Of a DNA stretch of 64,000 nt, positions 54,879 through 63,245 are shown one piece after another. The notes under the pieces were generated by a model. The model saw only the letters and a list, made by a program, of their open reading frames with translations, ran no database searches and was not told the DNA's origin. This stretch comes from Phenylobacterium soli (lineage in GTDB: Bacteria; Pseudomonadota; Alphaproteobacteria; Caulobacterales; Caulobacteraceae): the NCBI RefSeq assembly GCF_003254475.1, contig NZ_QFYQ01000001.1, forward strand, positions 682,001-746,000, in the 5' to 3' direction. The stretch's first letter is position 1. Every line of letters starts with the position of its first letter. Both the position numbers and the translations under genes were made by a program.

Positions 54879-55306
54879 GCCGGCTCCGCGATGCCGAGCG
54901 CCTGCCGCGCGGCCCTCATCGCGGTCGCCAGCGCCTCGGGCTCGTAGGGCTCGGCCACGCCCGCGCCCCACACTGGCCCCGGCCAGGCTGCATCGTCGGC
55001 GCGCCGGCCGACCACATGGATGTGCAGCTGCGGGGTCACGTTGCCGAGCTGGCCGACATTGAGCTTGGTCACCTGCCGCCCGAGTGCGTCCCCGGTGCGC
55101 CGTACGGCCGCGCCCGCCGCCAGCACCTCCTCCATCAGCGCCTGCCGCTGGCCCGGATCGAGATCCTCGAGCTCACGGGCGCCCTCGACGCGGGGGATCA
55201 GCACGATCCAGGGGAAGCGGGCGTCGGCCTGCAGCCGTGCGTGGCAGAGCGGCAGCTCACCCAGCGCCTCGGAGGTCGCCAGGAAGGCGGGATCGATGCG
55301 AACCAT
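54875..55306 (-). CDS. HIT-family protein
   Basis: A 143-residue histidine-triad nucleotide hydrolase/transferase: VTKLNVGQLGNVTPQLHIHVVGRR holds the HxHxx motif. The start at MVRIDPAFLATSEA (55306) is chosen because the upstream frame has no family sequence. Unlike most HIT proteins it has HIHVVGR, as in the DUF4931/FHIT-like branch common in Caulobacterales. Substrate unknown. Confidence 0.9.
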   Translation of the reverse strand: MVRIDPAFLATSEALGELPLCHARLQADARFPWIVLIPRVEGARELEDLDPGQRQALMEEVLAAGAAVRRTGDALGRQVTKLNVGQLGNVTPQLHIHVVGRRADDAAWPGPVWGAGVAEPYEPEALATAMRAARQALGIAEPA

Positions 55307-55459
55307 GCCCCCGCTTGAACACCAAGCCCACCCCATCGCCAAGTGCCCAGGCCCGGGCCAGCTGCGTTGCGGCATTGCAGCAAGACTGAGGGTGGGCTAG
55401 GGACCCCGCCGACGTTGCGGCCTTCGGCCGTCCCCAAGACAACAATCGGAGCAGCACCC

Positions 55460-56446
55460 ATGGCGACGAAGCCCCCGATCCGCGTGGCGGTTACCGGCGC
55501 GGCCGGCAACATCGGCTACGCCCTTCTCTTCCGGATCGCGTCGGGCGAGATGCTCGGCAAGGACCAGCCGGTCATCCTCCAGCTGCTCGAGATCCCGACC
55601 GAGGGCGCGCAGAAGGCCCTGAAGGGCGTGGCCATGGAGCTCGAGGACTGCGCCTTCCCGCTGCTGCAGGACATGGTGCTGACCGACGACGCCAACGTCG
55701 CGTTCAAGGACGTGAACTGGGCCCTGCTCGTCGGCTCCAAGCCGCGCGGCCCGGGCATGGAGCGCGCCGACCTCTTGAAGGACAATGGCAAGATCTTCAT
55801 CGCCCAGGGCAAGGCGATCGACGCCGTGGCCGCCGACAACGCCCGCATCGCGGTGGTCGGCAATCCCTGCAACACCAACGTGATGATCGCCGCGAACCAG
55901 GCCAAGCGCCTGCCGCGCAACCGCTTCACCGCCATGGTGCGCCTCGACGAGAACCGCGGCCGCGCCCAGCTCGCCAAGAAGGCCGGCGTCTCGATCAACG
56001 AGGTCAGCGAGCTGTTCATCTACGGCAACCACTCGCCGACGATGTTCGCCGACTTCACCCACGCCAAGATCGGCGGCAAGGCGGTCACCGACGTGATCAC
56101 CGACCGCGCCTGGCTCGAGAACGAGTACCTGCCGACCGTCGGCAAGCGCGGCGCCGCCATCATCGACGCGCGCGGCCAGTCCTCGGCCGCCTCGGCCGCC
56201 AACGCCCTGATCGACCACGTGCGCGACCTGGCCACGCCGGGCGCGGTGCACTCCGTGGCCGTCGATTCCGAAGGCCGCTACGGCTTCGCCGAAGGCGTCT
56301 GGGCCGGCATGCCGGTCCGCTCGACGGCGGACGGCTACGAGGTGATCACCTCCTACGAGATGGACGACTTCGCCAAGTCGAAGATCAAGATCACCAACGA
56401 CGAGCTCGTCGGCGAGCGCGAGACCGTCAAGGACATGCTCGGCTAA
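55460..56446 (+). CDS. mdh: Malate dehydrogenase (cytosolic-like type)
   Basis: NAD-dependent conversion of malate to oxaloacetate. 328 residues starting [43 protein letters not shown] is the NAD motif, VGNPCNTN lies near 135, [12 protein letters not shown] near 160 holds the substrate Arg, and [10 protein letters not shown] near 190 the catalytic His. This belongs to the NADP/cytosolic-like MDH group (as in actinobacteria and betaproteobacteria), whereas alphaproteobacteria usually carry the 320-residue LDH-like MDH. No other dehydrogenase lies beside it. Confidence 0.95.
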   Translation: MATKPPIRVAVTGAAGNIGYALLFRIASGEMLGKDQPVILQLLEIPTEGAQKALKGVAMELEDCAFPLLQDMVLTDDANVAFKDVNWALLVGSKPRGPGMERADLLKDNGKIFIAQGKAIDAVAADNARIAVVGNPCNTNVMIAANQAKRLPRNRFTAMVRLDENRGRAQLAKKAGVSINEVSELFIYGNHSPTMFADFTHAKIGGKAVTDVITDRAWLENEYLPTVGKRGAAIIDARGQSSAASAANALIDHVRDLATPGAVHSVAVDSEGRYGFAEGVWAGMPVRSTADGYEVITSYEMDDFAKSKIKITNDELVGERETVKDMLG

Positions 56447-56457
56447 GCCCGAGCCTC

Positions 56458-57228
56458 CTAGAACTCCGGAGCTTCCTGAGCGCCGTCGCGGTCCTCCGCG
56501 GCGGCGTTCAGTTCATCTATGCGCTGCTGATAGACCTGGGCGAGGGCGCGGCGCGAGTGGTGCGCGGCGTCTTCGCGGATCGCCAGCCAGTCCCGCTGGT
56601 CGGCGCGCAGCGCGCCCGGCCGCGCGACCGCCTGCAGCGCGCGGCGATAGGCGCGGTTCATTTCCCGGTCGGCGGCGGCGACCTCCGGATCGCCGCAGAT
56701 CATCTGATCGGCGAGGCCCGCGGCGCTCGCGCAGTCAGCGCCGGCTCGGCTTCGGGCGGCGACCGGCGGCGGGCCGGACGGAATTCCGCGGATGACCGTC
56801 GGGCCGTTCTGGACCTCGGCCGGCGCCGGCGGCGGCGGGGCGAGGCTCGGCATCACCGGGGCGGCGACGGCCGCGGATGCGAAGCTTCCACTGGCCGCCG
56901 GCATGCGCGCCGCGGCGGCCATGTCGGGCGACAGCACCTCCAGCTTGCCGTCGGAGCGCAAGGGCGCGGGCGGCGGCGGCCGGTTGACCTCCACGGGCAC
57001 GGCCGGGGCGGCGCGTTCGGCCGCGTCGGTGTCATGGGTGGTGGCGAGGTTCGGTCGCAGCAGGAAGCCGAACGCGAGGCCCAGGGCCACCGCGGCTCCG
57101 GCCCCGATCATCAACTCGCGGCGGCCGATGCGCGGCAGGCGCATCCGGCGCGGCGGGGGCGGCTCGGCCCCGGCGAAGCCGCGATAGGTCGTGTCCGACC
57201 AGGGCTCGCCCATGGGGTCGCTGGTCAT
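56458..57228 (-). CDS. Membrane-anchored LprI-like (DUF1311) protein
   Basis: A 256-residue protein from MTSDPMGEPWSDTTYRGF, with AGGAG 8 bases upstream. Cytoplasmic N-tail with Pro/Arg, one membrane helix (about 41-57: MIGAGAAVALGLAFGFLL), a Pro/Ala linker, then a C-terminal LprI/DUF1311 module from about 164: CASAAGLADQMICGDPEVAAADREMNRAYRRAL...QRDWLAIREDAA...QVYQQRIDEL. Related LprI domains inhibit lysozyme. It is a paralogue of the 57336 gene. Confidence 0.82.
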   Translation of the reverse strand: MTSDPMGEPWSDTTYRGFAGAEPPPPRRMRLPRIGRRELMIGAGAAVALGLAFGFLLRPNLATTHDTDAAERAAPAVPVEVNRPPPPAPLRSDGKLEVLSPDMAAAARMPAASGSFASAAVAAPVMPSLAPPPPAPAEVQNGPTVIRGIPSGPPPVAARSRAGADCASAAGLADQMICGDPEVAAADREMNRAYRRALQAVARPGALRADQRDWLAIREDAAHHSRRALAQVYQQRIDELNAAAEDRDGAQEAPEF

Positions 57229-57335
57229 GATGGTCTCCTGCTCATCTCGCCCGGCTAAACCCCGCCCGCGCCGCGCCGTTGCAATCGCAGAGCTAACAAA
57301 GGCGAATTCGGTTCGCCCCTGCCGTAGGCGGCGGC

Positions 57336-58442
57336 TCAGTTCGCCTTGGCTTCGCGGGCCAGGTCCTGCAACTCGGCGATGCGGGCCTGGTAGACGTCGC
57401 GGACCGCCCACGGCGCCTCTCGCGCCGCCGCGGCCCGGGCCGCACGCCAGCGCTGCTGCTGGCGTTCCAGGGTGGCGGCCGGCACGCCCGCCGCCTCCGC
57501 GTCGCGATAGGCGCGGTTCATTCGCCGCTCGGCGGCCCCGAGGTTCGGATCGCCGCAGGCCAGCGCTTCGCCCGGATCGGCGGAGGTGCAACGCTGGGAC
57601 GCGCTCGCGACCTTGACCGGCGCGGCGCGCGCGGGCCGCGGCTTCGCCTTGGCCAGCCGGCTCTCTGGCTCGGGCTTACGCTTGCGAGCCGGCTTCGCCT
57701 CGGCGGGCGCCGGTTCGACCGCCGGGGCGTGGTGCGGCGCGAGCTTGGCCAGGGCGTGGGTCAGGACCGACAAGCCATGGCGAGGTTTGGGCGCCGGCGC
57801 CACGTCCGCGACCTCGGCCTCGCGCGGCGGCCGTGACTTGTGGCTGGCCGCGTGGTTGGCGGCCAGGCGCTGGGGCTTCAGCTTCGGCTTCGGCGCCTCC
57901 GCCTGCGCCACGCGCGTCGCCGGTTTCGGGACCGCCTTCGGCTCCGCCGGCCTGGGCGCGGCGGCGATGGCAGGCTTGGCGACGGGCAGCGGCGCGGGCG
58001 GCTTCTGAAGCGCCGGCGCCAGCGGACCGGGCACGGGGGCGGCGACGCGCACCAGTCCGCTGGGCGGGGCTTTCGGCGCCATCGGCTCGGGGGCGGCCGG
58101 CGGCGCGGCGGGAACGGACAGTGGCGGGAGAGGCGTCGGCGGGACGACGGTGGGGCGGCTCAGCACGTCCAGCGGCTTGCCCACCGGCGCGGGGGTGTCG
58201 TCGACCACGATGGCCAGGCGCCGGTCGGCCGGCTTCGTAGCCATGGCCGTGGGCTGGGCCTTCGACGCGCCGGGACGTTCCAGCTCGCTCGGCCGCGCCC
58301 ACAGGCCCACGCCCGCGCCGAGCAGGCAGGCCGCCGCGACCCCGCCCAGCAGCAGCGCCCGGCTGACGCGCGGCGCGTGCGCCGTCGGCTCGCCGCGAGG
58401 CGGCTCAGAAGATGATGGATCGGCAGACTCGTCTTGGACCAT
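57336..58442 (-). CDS. Membrane-anchored LprI-like protein with long Pro/Ala/Lys linker
   Basis: A 368-residue protein: short cytoplasmic tail, membrane helix (about 27-50: ALLLGGVAAACLLGAGVGLWA), a linker of about 230 residues rich in Pro, Ala and Lys (TonB/FtsN-like composition that could span the periplasm), then a C-terminal LprI-like module with CTSADPGEALACGDPNLGAAERRMNRAYRDA and QVYQ/DVYQARIAELQ. It sits 107 bases upstream of its paralogue, probably from duplication. Divergent neighbours are the exopolysaccharide genes. Confidence 0.8.
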   Translation of the reverse strand: MVQDESADPSSSEPPRGEPTAHAPRVSRALLLGGVAAACLLGAGVGLWARPSELERPGASKAQPTAMATKPADRRLAIVVDDTPAPVGKPLDVLSRPTVVPPTPLPPLSVPAAPPAAPEPMAPKAPPSGLVRVAAPVPGPLAPALQKPPAPLPVAKPAIAAAPRPAEPKAVPKPATRVAQAEAPKPKLKPQRLAANHAASHKSRPPREAEVADVAPAPKPRHGLSVLTHALAKLAPHHAPAVEPAPAEAKPARKRKPEPESRLAKAKPRPARAAPVKVASASQRCTSADPGEALACGDPNLGAAERRMNRAYRDAEAAGVPAATLERQQQRWRAARAAAAREAPWAVRDVYQARIAELQDLAREAKAN

Positions 58443-58645
58443 GGGTGCCCCCCGAACGCTGGTCCCTCGACGTCAGGAGGCCTTGCCCGCGGCCATGCGG
58501 CCGCGCGGGCGCCAGCCCCCGAACTCTCCCCGCCGCCAGTTAGACCGAAAAAGCGCCGCTGCGCCAGAACCTGCGCCGCAGCCGGCGCGAGACGGATCGT
58601 CTCAGGTGAGCGGTCTCAGGCGATGGAGCGAGCCGCCACCGGCGA

Positions 58646-59497
58646 TCAGATCCAGCGCATCTCGCGCAGCGCCTTGGCGTAGGTGCGGCTCACCGGCACC
58701 TCGGCGCCGTCCTTGAGGGTCAAGGTCGCGCGGCCGTCGCCGCGGCGCGCATCCGACACGGCGGCGCGCGCCACCCACCAGGAACGGTGCACCTGGGCGC
58801 CCTCGATCCCGTCCAGCTCGGCCACGGCGTCGGCGAGCCGCATCAGGATCAGGTCCTGGCCCTTGGAGGTGTGGAGCCGGAGGTAATGGTCCTCGGCCTG
58901 GACCGCCCAAAGCTCGCCGCCGCGCAGCTTCAGCGGGATGCGGTCGAGGAACTTGACCGGCCGGGGCGGCGCCGGCTGGGCCGGCATCCGCCGCGCCGCC
59001 AGCATGGCGACCAACGAGGCGCCGACGCAGATCAGGACCGTGTCCCACAGGATCTCCGGCAGGTAGCGGTTGGCCGGCGGATGGCCGTTGGACAGCGTCA
59101 CCCCGAGCCAGACGACGGCGCACATCGGCGGCGCCATGAGGATGCCGGTGGCGAGCCCCGCCGCCCAGGTCCCGCGTGACCACAGACCGAGCCGCCAGCT
59201 CAGGCGTGCGCTCGCCAGCCCCAGGAGCGAACCGATCCAGCTGTAGGCGAAGTTCAGAGCCGCGTGCGCCGCCCAGACCTTCAGGTTCCCGAACGGGCCG
59301 AGGAGGCTGAGGAACAGGCCGATCGCCGTGCCCACCGCCAGCACCCGGCCGACGAGCCGCCAGCTGACGGGGTTGGGGCGCTCCATGGCGGGCGCAGCCT
59401 CGCCGGGTGCGGCCCTCTCCTCGACCAGGCGCTGGTTCACGTCCACGGCGGCGTCGCCATCCCCGTTCGGCGCAACCCTCGCGGCCGCCGTCTCCAC
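58646..59497 (-). CDS. Membrane-bound LytTR-domain regulator
   Basis: A 283-residue protein: N-terminal acidic tail, four hydrophobic segments (about 48-70, 75-98, 105-130, 145-168), then a LytTR DNA-binding domain (about 185-283: LKLRGGELWAVQAEDHYLRLHTSKGQDLILMRLADAVAEL, VHRSWWVARAAV, ATLTLKDGAEVPVSRTYAKALREM). It has no receiver domain, so signals probably come through its membrane part. It is divergent from the GH18-CE4-GT2 gene (193 bases between), its most likely target. Confidence 0.9.
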   Translation of the reverse strand: METAAARVAPNGDGDAAVDVNQRLVEERAAPGEAAPAMERPNPVSWRLVGRVLAVGTAIGLFLSLLGPFGNLKVWAAHAALNFAYSWIGSLLGLASARLSWRLGLWSRGTWAAGLATGILMAPPMCAVVWLGVTLSNGHPPANRYLPEILWDTVLICVGASLVAMLAARRMPAQPAPPRPVKFLDRIPLKLRGGELWAVQAEDHYLRLHTSKGQDLILMRLADAVAELDGIEGAQVHRSWWVARAAVSDARRGDGRATLTLKDGAEVPVSRTYAKALREMRWI

Positions 59498-59565
59498 GGG
59501 AGGAAAGGCGCCTGTCCGAATCGTGTCAACCGCGGCGCTGACCGAGCCCCGGGACCCTGCGCGAA

Positions 59566-59580
59566 GCGACAGGATGTCGC
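59566..59580. promoter_or_regulatory. GCGACA-N3-TGTCGC palindrome between LytTR and polysaccharide genes
   Basis: A 15-bp perfect dyad with 6-bp arms in the 193-base divergent spacer. It is a candidate operator for one or both genes. LytTR proteins usually bind imperfect direct repeats, so the dyad may serve another regulator. Confidence 0.35.
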
Positions 59581-59690
59581 GCGTCTCTCGCTGCCTGACC
59601 TGGCCCGGGCGCTCACGGCGTGACTAGCTTCCGACACGTTTGCGGCCCATATGGCGCGCACGACCACCCGGGGCGTCCTGCCGAACTGCC

Positions 59691-62600
59691 ATGGCCGAGC
59701 TGATATTCCACGATCCGACGGGACGTCGCGCGCGCCTGGTCCGGCTGGTGGGCGGCCTGCTCCTGGCGCTGGCCGCCCTGACCGTCGCGGCCTTCTTCGG
59801 CACCCTGGCCTTCGCCCCCCGCCTGCCCAGCCTGACGCTGAAGGACCCGCGCGTCCTCCAGGCCCTGCACCAGGAGAACACCCACCGACTGAAGGGTCGG
59901 CGGGAGTGGACCAAGATCCCGCATCCGCGCAGCCCGGCGGCCGGCGGCGGCCTCGCCCGGCCCCTGGCCGTCGGCTTTTACGTCTCCTGGGACGAGAACA
60001 GCCGCGAGTCGCTCGCCGACCACGTCGACCAGCTGGACGTGGTCTCGCCGCAGTGGGTGGCGCTCTCGGGCGCCAAGGGCGAGGTGGAGATCACCTCCGA
60101 CGCCCAGGCCCGCGCCATCATCGCTCAGGCCAAGAAGCCGCCGTCGATCCTGCCTGGCGTGCACAACGCCAAGGACGGCATCTTCAACGGCCCGGCCGCC
60201 GACGCGGTGATCCTCAATCCCGCGGCCCGCAAGCGGCTGATCCAGAATCTCGTCGAACAGGCTCCCAAGCGCGGCTACGCGGGCTACGTCTTCGACTTCG
60301 AGAACCTCTCGCCCCAGGCGGCCCAGGCCTATCCCGGCCTCGTCGCCGCCGCCCGCGCGGCGCTGAAGCCTTCGGGCCGCGAGGTCTGGGTCACCGCGCC
60401 CTTCACCGACGACAGCTTCCCCCTGAAGCGTCTCGCCGCCTCGGCGGACACGGTCGTGCTCATGGCCTACGACCAGCACTGGGGCACCGGGCATCCGGGC
60501 TCCACCGCCGGCCAGGAGTGGTTCGAGCAGGCGCTCGAGCAGCGCATGGCCGAACTCGATCCGGCCCATACCGTGCTGGCGCTGGGCGCCTACGGCTATG
60601 ACTGGACCATGCCGAAGGGCAAGGATCCGGGGAAGGCGGAGGCCGTCACCTTCAACGAGGCGACCCAGCGGGCGCACGATTCCGGCGCCCGCCCGATCAT
60701 GGACGACGTCGAACTCAACCCGCACTTCGACTACAGCGAGAACGGCCGCGACCACACCGTCTGGTTCCTCGACGCCTCGACCCTGTTCAACCAGATGAAG
60801 GTCGCCGACGGCTTCCGGCCGATGGGCTACGCCCTTTGGCGGATGGGCGGCGAGGACCAGCTCTCCTGGAAGCTGCTGCGCCACAACTACGGCCAGCTCA
60901 GCGCCGAGGGCCTCGACATCCTCAAGCCCGGCCAGGACGTGAACTTCGACGGCCAGGGCGAGGTGCTGCACGTCTCCGACACCCCGCACCCCGGCCACCG
61001 GGCCCTGGAATTCGATCCCGACACCGGTCTGATCTCGGGCGAGACCTACGACGACCTGCCGACGTCCTATGTGATCCAGCGCTACGGCTTCCATCCGGGG
61101 CTGGTGGCGCTGACCTTCGACGACGGGCCGGACGGACGCTGGACCCCGCAGATCCTCGACATCCTGAAGAAGAAGCACGCGCCCGCGACCTTCTTCGTCA
61201 TCGGCAAGAACATGCAGCGCTTCCCCGACCTGGTGGAGCGCGAGGTCAACGAAGGCCACGACGTCGGCGGTCACTCCTGGACCCACCCCAACATCGCCGA
61301 GATCCCCGCCGCCCAGACGACGGTGGAGCTGACGGCCACCCAGCGGCTGTTCGAGACCATCACCGGCCACTCGACGCGGCTCTTCCGCCCGCCGTTCTTC
61401 GGCGACGCCGAGCCCTCGACCCCGCGCGAGGTGGCGCCGATCCTGGCGGCCCAGAACCAGGGCTACCTCTCCGTCGGCCTGCGCATCGACCCGGACGATT
61501 GGAAGAAGCCCGACCCGCAGCACATCGTCGACACCACCATCGCCCGCCTGCAGGACACCGTGCGCCCCGGCCAGGTGGTGCTGCTGCACGACAGCGGCGG
61601 CGACCGCAGCCGCACGGTGGCGGCGCTGCCGATGCTGATCGACGAGATCCGCGCCCACGGCTACCGCCTGGTGACCGTCGCCGAACTCGCCGGGATGAGC
61701 CCCGAGCAGGCGATGCCGCTCACCAGCCGCTCGTCCGTGGAACTGACGCTCGATCGCCTGGGCTTCGGCTTCTTCCACGACGTGGAGATGGTGCTCTCCT
61801 GGCTGTTCATCGGCGCGATCGCCCTCGGCGTCGCGCGGCTGCTGTTCCTGGCCCCGCTCGCCCTGCTGCACCGCCTCCTTGCGCCGGGCCGCACGCCGGC
61901 GGACCTCGACCCGGCCACCGGGCCGCTGGTCAGCGTCCTGATCCCCTGCTTCAACGAGGAGAAGGTGATCGTCGCCTCGGTGCGCCGGATCCTCGCCTCG
62001 GAGTGGCGCAACCTCGAGGTCCTGGTCCTCGACGACGGCAGCAAGGACCGCACCTCCGACGTGGTCCGCGAGGCCTTCGCCGGCGAGCCGCGGGTCAAGC
62101 TCCTGACCTTCGAGAACGGCGGCAAAGCGCGGGCGCTCAACCGCGGCATGGAGTCGGTGAACGGCGACATCGTCGTGGCGCTCGACGCCGACACGCTCTT
62201 CCCGGCCGACACGATCGGCAAGCTCGCCCGCTGGTTCGTCGACCCGCGGGTCGGGGCGGTGGCCGGCAACGCCCTCGTGGGCAACCGCAACAACCTGATC
62301 ACCCGCTGGCAGGCCCTGGAATACGTCACCGCCCAGAATCTGGAGCGCCGCGCCCTGGCCGCCCTCGGGGCGGTCACCGTCGTGCCGGGCGCGGTCGGCG
62401 CCTGGCGCCGCCGCACCCTGGAGGAACTCGGCGGCTATCCGGCCGACACCCTCGCCGAGGACCAGGATCTGACGCTCGCCTGTCAGCGCGCCGGCTGGCG
62501 CGTGGAGTTCGACCCCGACGCGCGGGCCTACACCGAGGCGCCGGAGACCGTCGCCGGCCTCCTCAAGCAGCGCTTCCGCTGGTCGTTCGGCACCCTGCAA

Positions 62601-63044
62601 TGCATCTGGAAGCACCGCGCCGGCCTGTTCAGCCTCAAGCACCCGGTGCTCGGCTTCGTGGCCCTGCCGCAGATCTGGCTGTTCCAGATCGTGCTGACCG
62701 CCATCGCCCCGCTGGTCGACCTGGCCATCGTCTGGAGTCTGCTGGCCTCGGCCTATTCCTGGATCTGGCACCCGCAGGAATGGTCGGCCGACGACCTCGT
62801 CCGCCCGCTCGCCTACTGGGCCGCCTTCATCTTCCTGGACCTGTCGGCCGGCGCGCTCGGCATGGCGCTCGAGCGCCGCGCGCCGTGGGGCGACATCATG
62901 TGGATGCCGGTCCAGCGCTTCGGCTACCGCCAGTTGATGTACTCGGTGGTGGTGCGCTCCCTGGATGCGGCGCTGAACGGCGCGCGGGTCGGCTGGGGCA
63001 AGCTCGAGCGACGGGCCACGGCGGCCCTGGAACACGCCGGCTAG
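59691..63044 (+). CDS. Trifunctional GH18 - polysaccharide deacetylase (CE4) - glycosyltransferase 2 protein
   Basis: A 1117-residue membrane protein with three enzymatic modules. An N-terminal anchor (about 17-38) precedes a GH18 chitinase-like domain (about 90-400) with YVFDFENL near 200 (the DxE catalytic end). A CE4/NodB domain (about 470-660) has TFDDGP, HSWTHP, RPPFFGD and LLHDSGG. A membrane helix pair (about 700-725) leads to a processive GT2 (about 745-970) with LDDGSKD, ALDADT, AEDQDL and QRFRWSFG (QxxRW), then C-terminal membrane helices (about 985-1070). It should polymerise, deacetylate and trim a GlcNAc-type glycan. ATG at 59691 is chosen; an ATG-like start at 59640 lacks support. 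Confidence 0.93.
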   Translation: MAELIFHDPTGRRARLVRLVGGLLLALAALTVAAFFGTLAFAPRLPSLTLKDPRVLQALHQENTHRLKGRREWTKIPHPRSPAAGGGLARPLAVGFYVSWDENSRESLADHVDQLDVVSPQWVALSGAKGEVEITSDAQARAIIAQAKKPPSILPGVHNAKDGIFNGPAADAVILNPAARKRLIQNLVEQAPKRGYAGYVFDFENLSPQAAQAYPGLVAAARAALKPSGREVWVTAPFTDDSFPLKRLAASADTVVLMAYDQHWGTGHPGSTAGQEWFEQALEQRMAELDPAHTVLALGAYGYDWTMPKGKDPGKAEAVTFNEATQRAHDSGARPIMDDVELNPHFDYSENGRDHTVWFLDASTLFNQMKVADGFRPMGYALWRMGGEDQLSWKLLRHNYGQLSAEGLDILKPGQDVNFDGQGEVLHVSDTPHPGHRALEFDPDTGLISGETYDDLPTSYVIQRYGFHPGLVALTFDDGPDGRWTPQILDILKKKHAPATFFVIGKNMQRFPDLVEREVNEGHDVGGHSWTHPNIAEIPAAQTTVELTATQRLFETITGHSTRLFRPPFFGDAEPSTPREVAPILAAQNQGYLSVGLRIDPDDWKKPDPQHIVDTTIARLQDTVRPGQVVLLHDSGGDRSRTVAALPMLIDEIRAHGYRLVTVAELAGMSPEQAMPLTSRSSVELTLDRLGFGFFHDVEMVLSWLFIGAIALGVARLLFLAPLALLHRLLAPGRTPADLDPATGPLVSVLIPCFNEEKVIVASVRRILASEWRNLEVLVLDDGSKDRTSDVVREAFAGEPRVKLLTFENGGKARALNRGMESVNGDIVVALDADTLFPADTIGKLARWFVDPRVGAVAGNALVGNRNNLITRWQALEYVTAQNLERRALAALGAVTVVPGAVGAWRRRTLEELGGYPADTLAEDQDLTLACQRAGWRVEFDPDARAYTEAPETVAGLLKQRFRWSFGTLQCIWKHRAGLFSLKHPVLGFVALPQIWLFQIVLTAIAPLVDLAIVWSLLASAYSWIWHPQEWSADDLVRPLAYWAAFIFLDLSAGALGMALERRAPWGDIMWMPVQRFGYRQLMYSVVVRSLDAALNGARVGWGKLERRATAALEHAG

Positions 63045-63141
63045 CAGGCCAGCCAAGTCCTTGCTCCCTCAGGGGGAACAGGCGCGTCGAGCCACCGGAT
63101 GCCCCTGCGTCAGAGACCGTCGTTTTAAGCGCCTCACGCGG

Positions 63142-63170
63142 TTGTCATCGCCAAAGGGGGCGCCTATAAC
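63142..63170 (+). promoter_or_regulatory. Strong housekeeping-type promoter of sucC
   Basis: TTGTCA (63142-63147) and TATAAC (63165-63170) are separated by exactly 17 bases. The transcript would have a leader of about 70 bases before the sucC ATG. Confidence 0.6.
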
Positions 63171-63245
63171 CCCGGCCACCCGCTCGAAGCCCGGCAACGA
63201 GGTCGGACTTGCGCGCGGCATTCCCGCAAAGCGCCTCAAGGCCTC

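Noticed and set aside
59613..63056. 1147-residue minus-strand frame opposite the GH18-CE4-GT2 gene
   Set aside because: Low-information Arg/Gly/Val/His composition typical of the reverse of a GC-rich gene; no homology-like motif.
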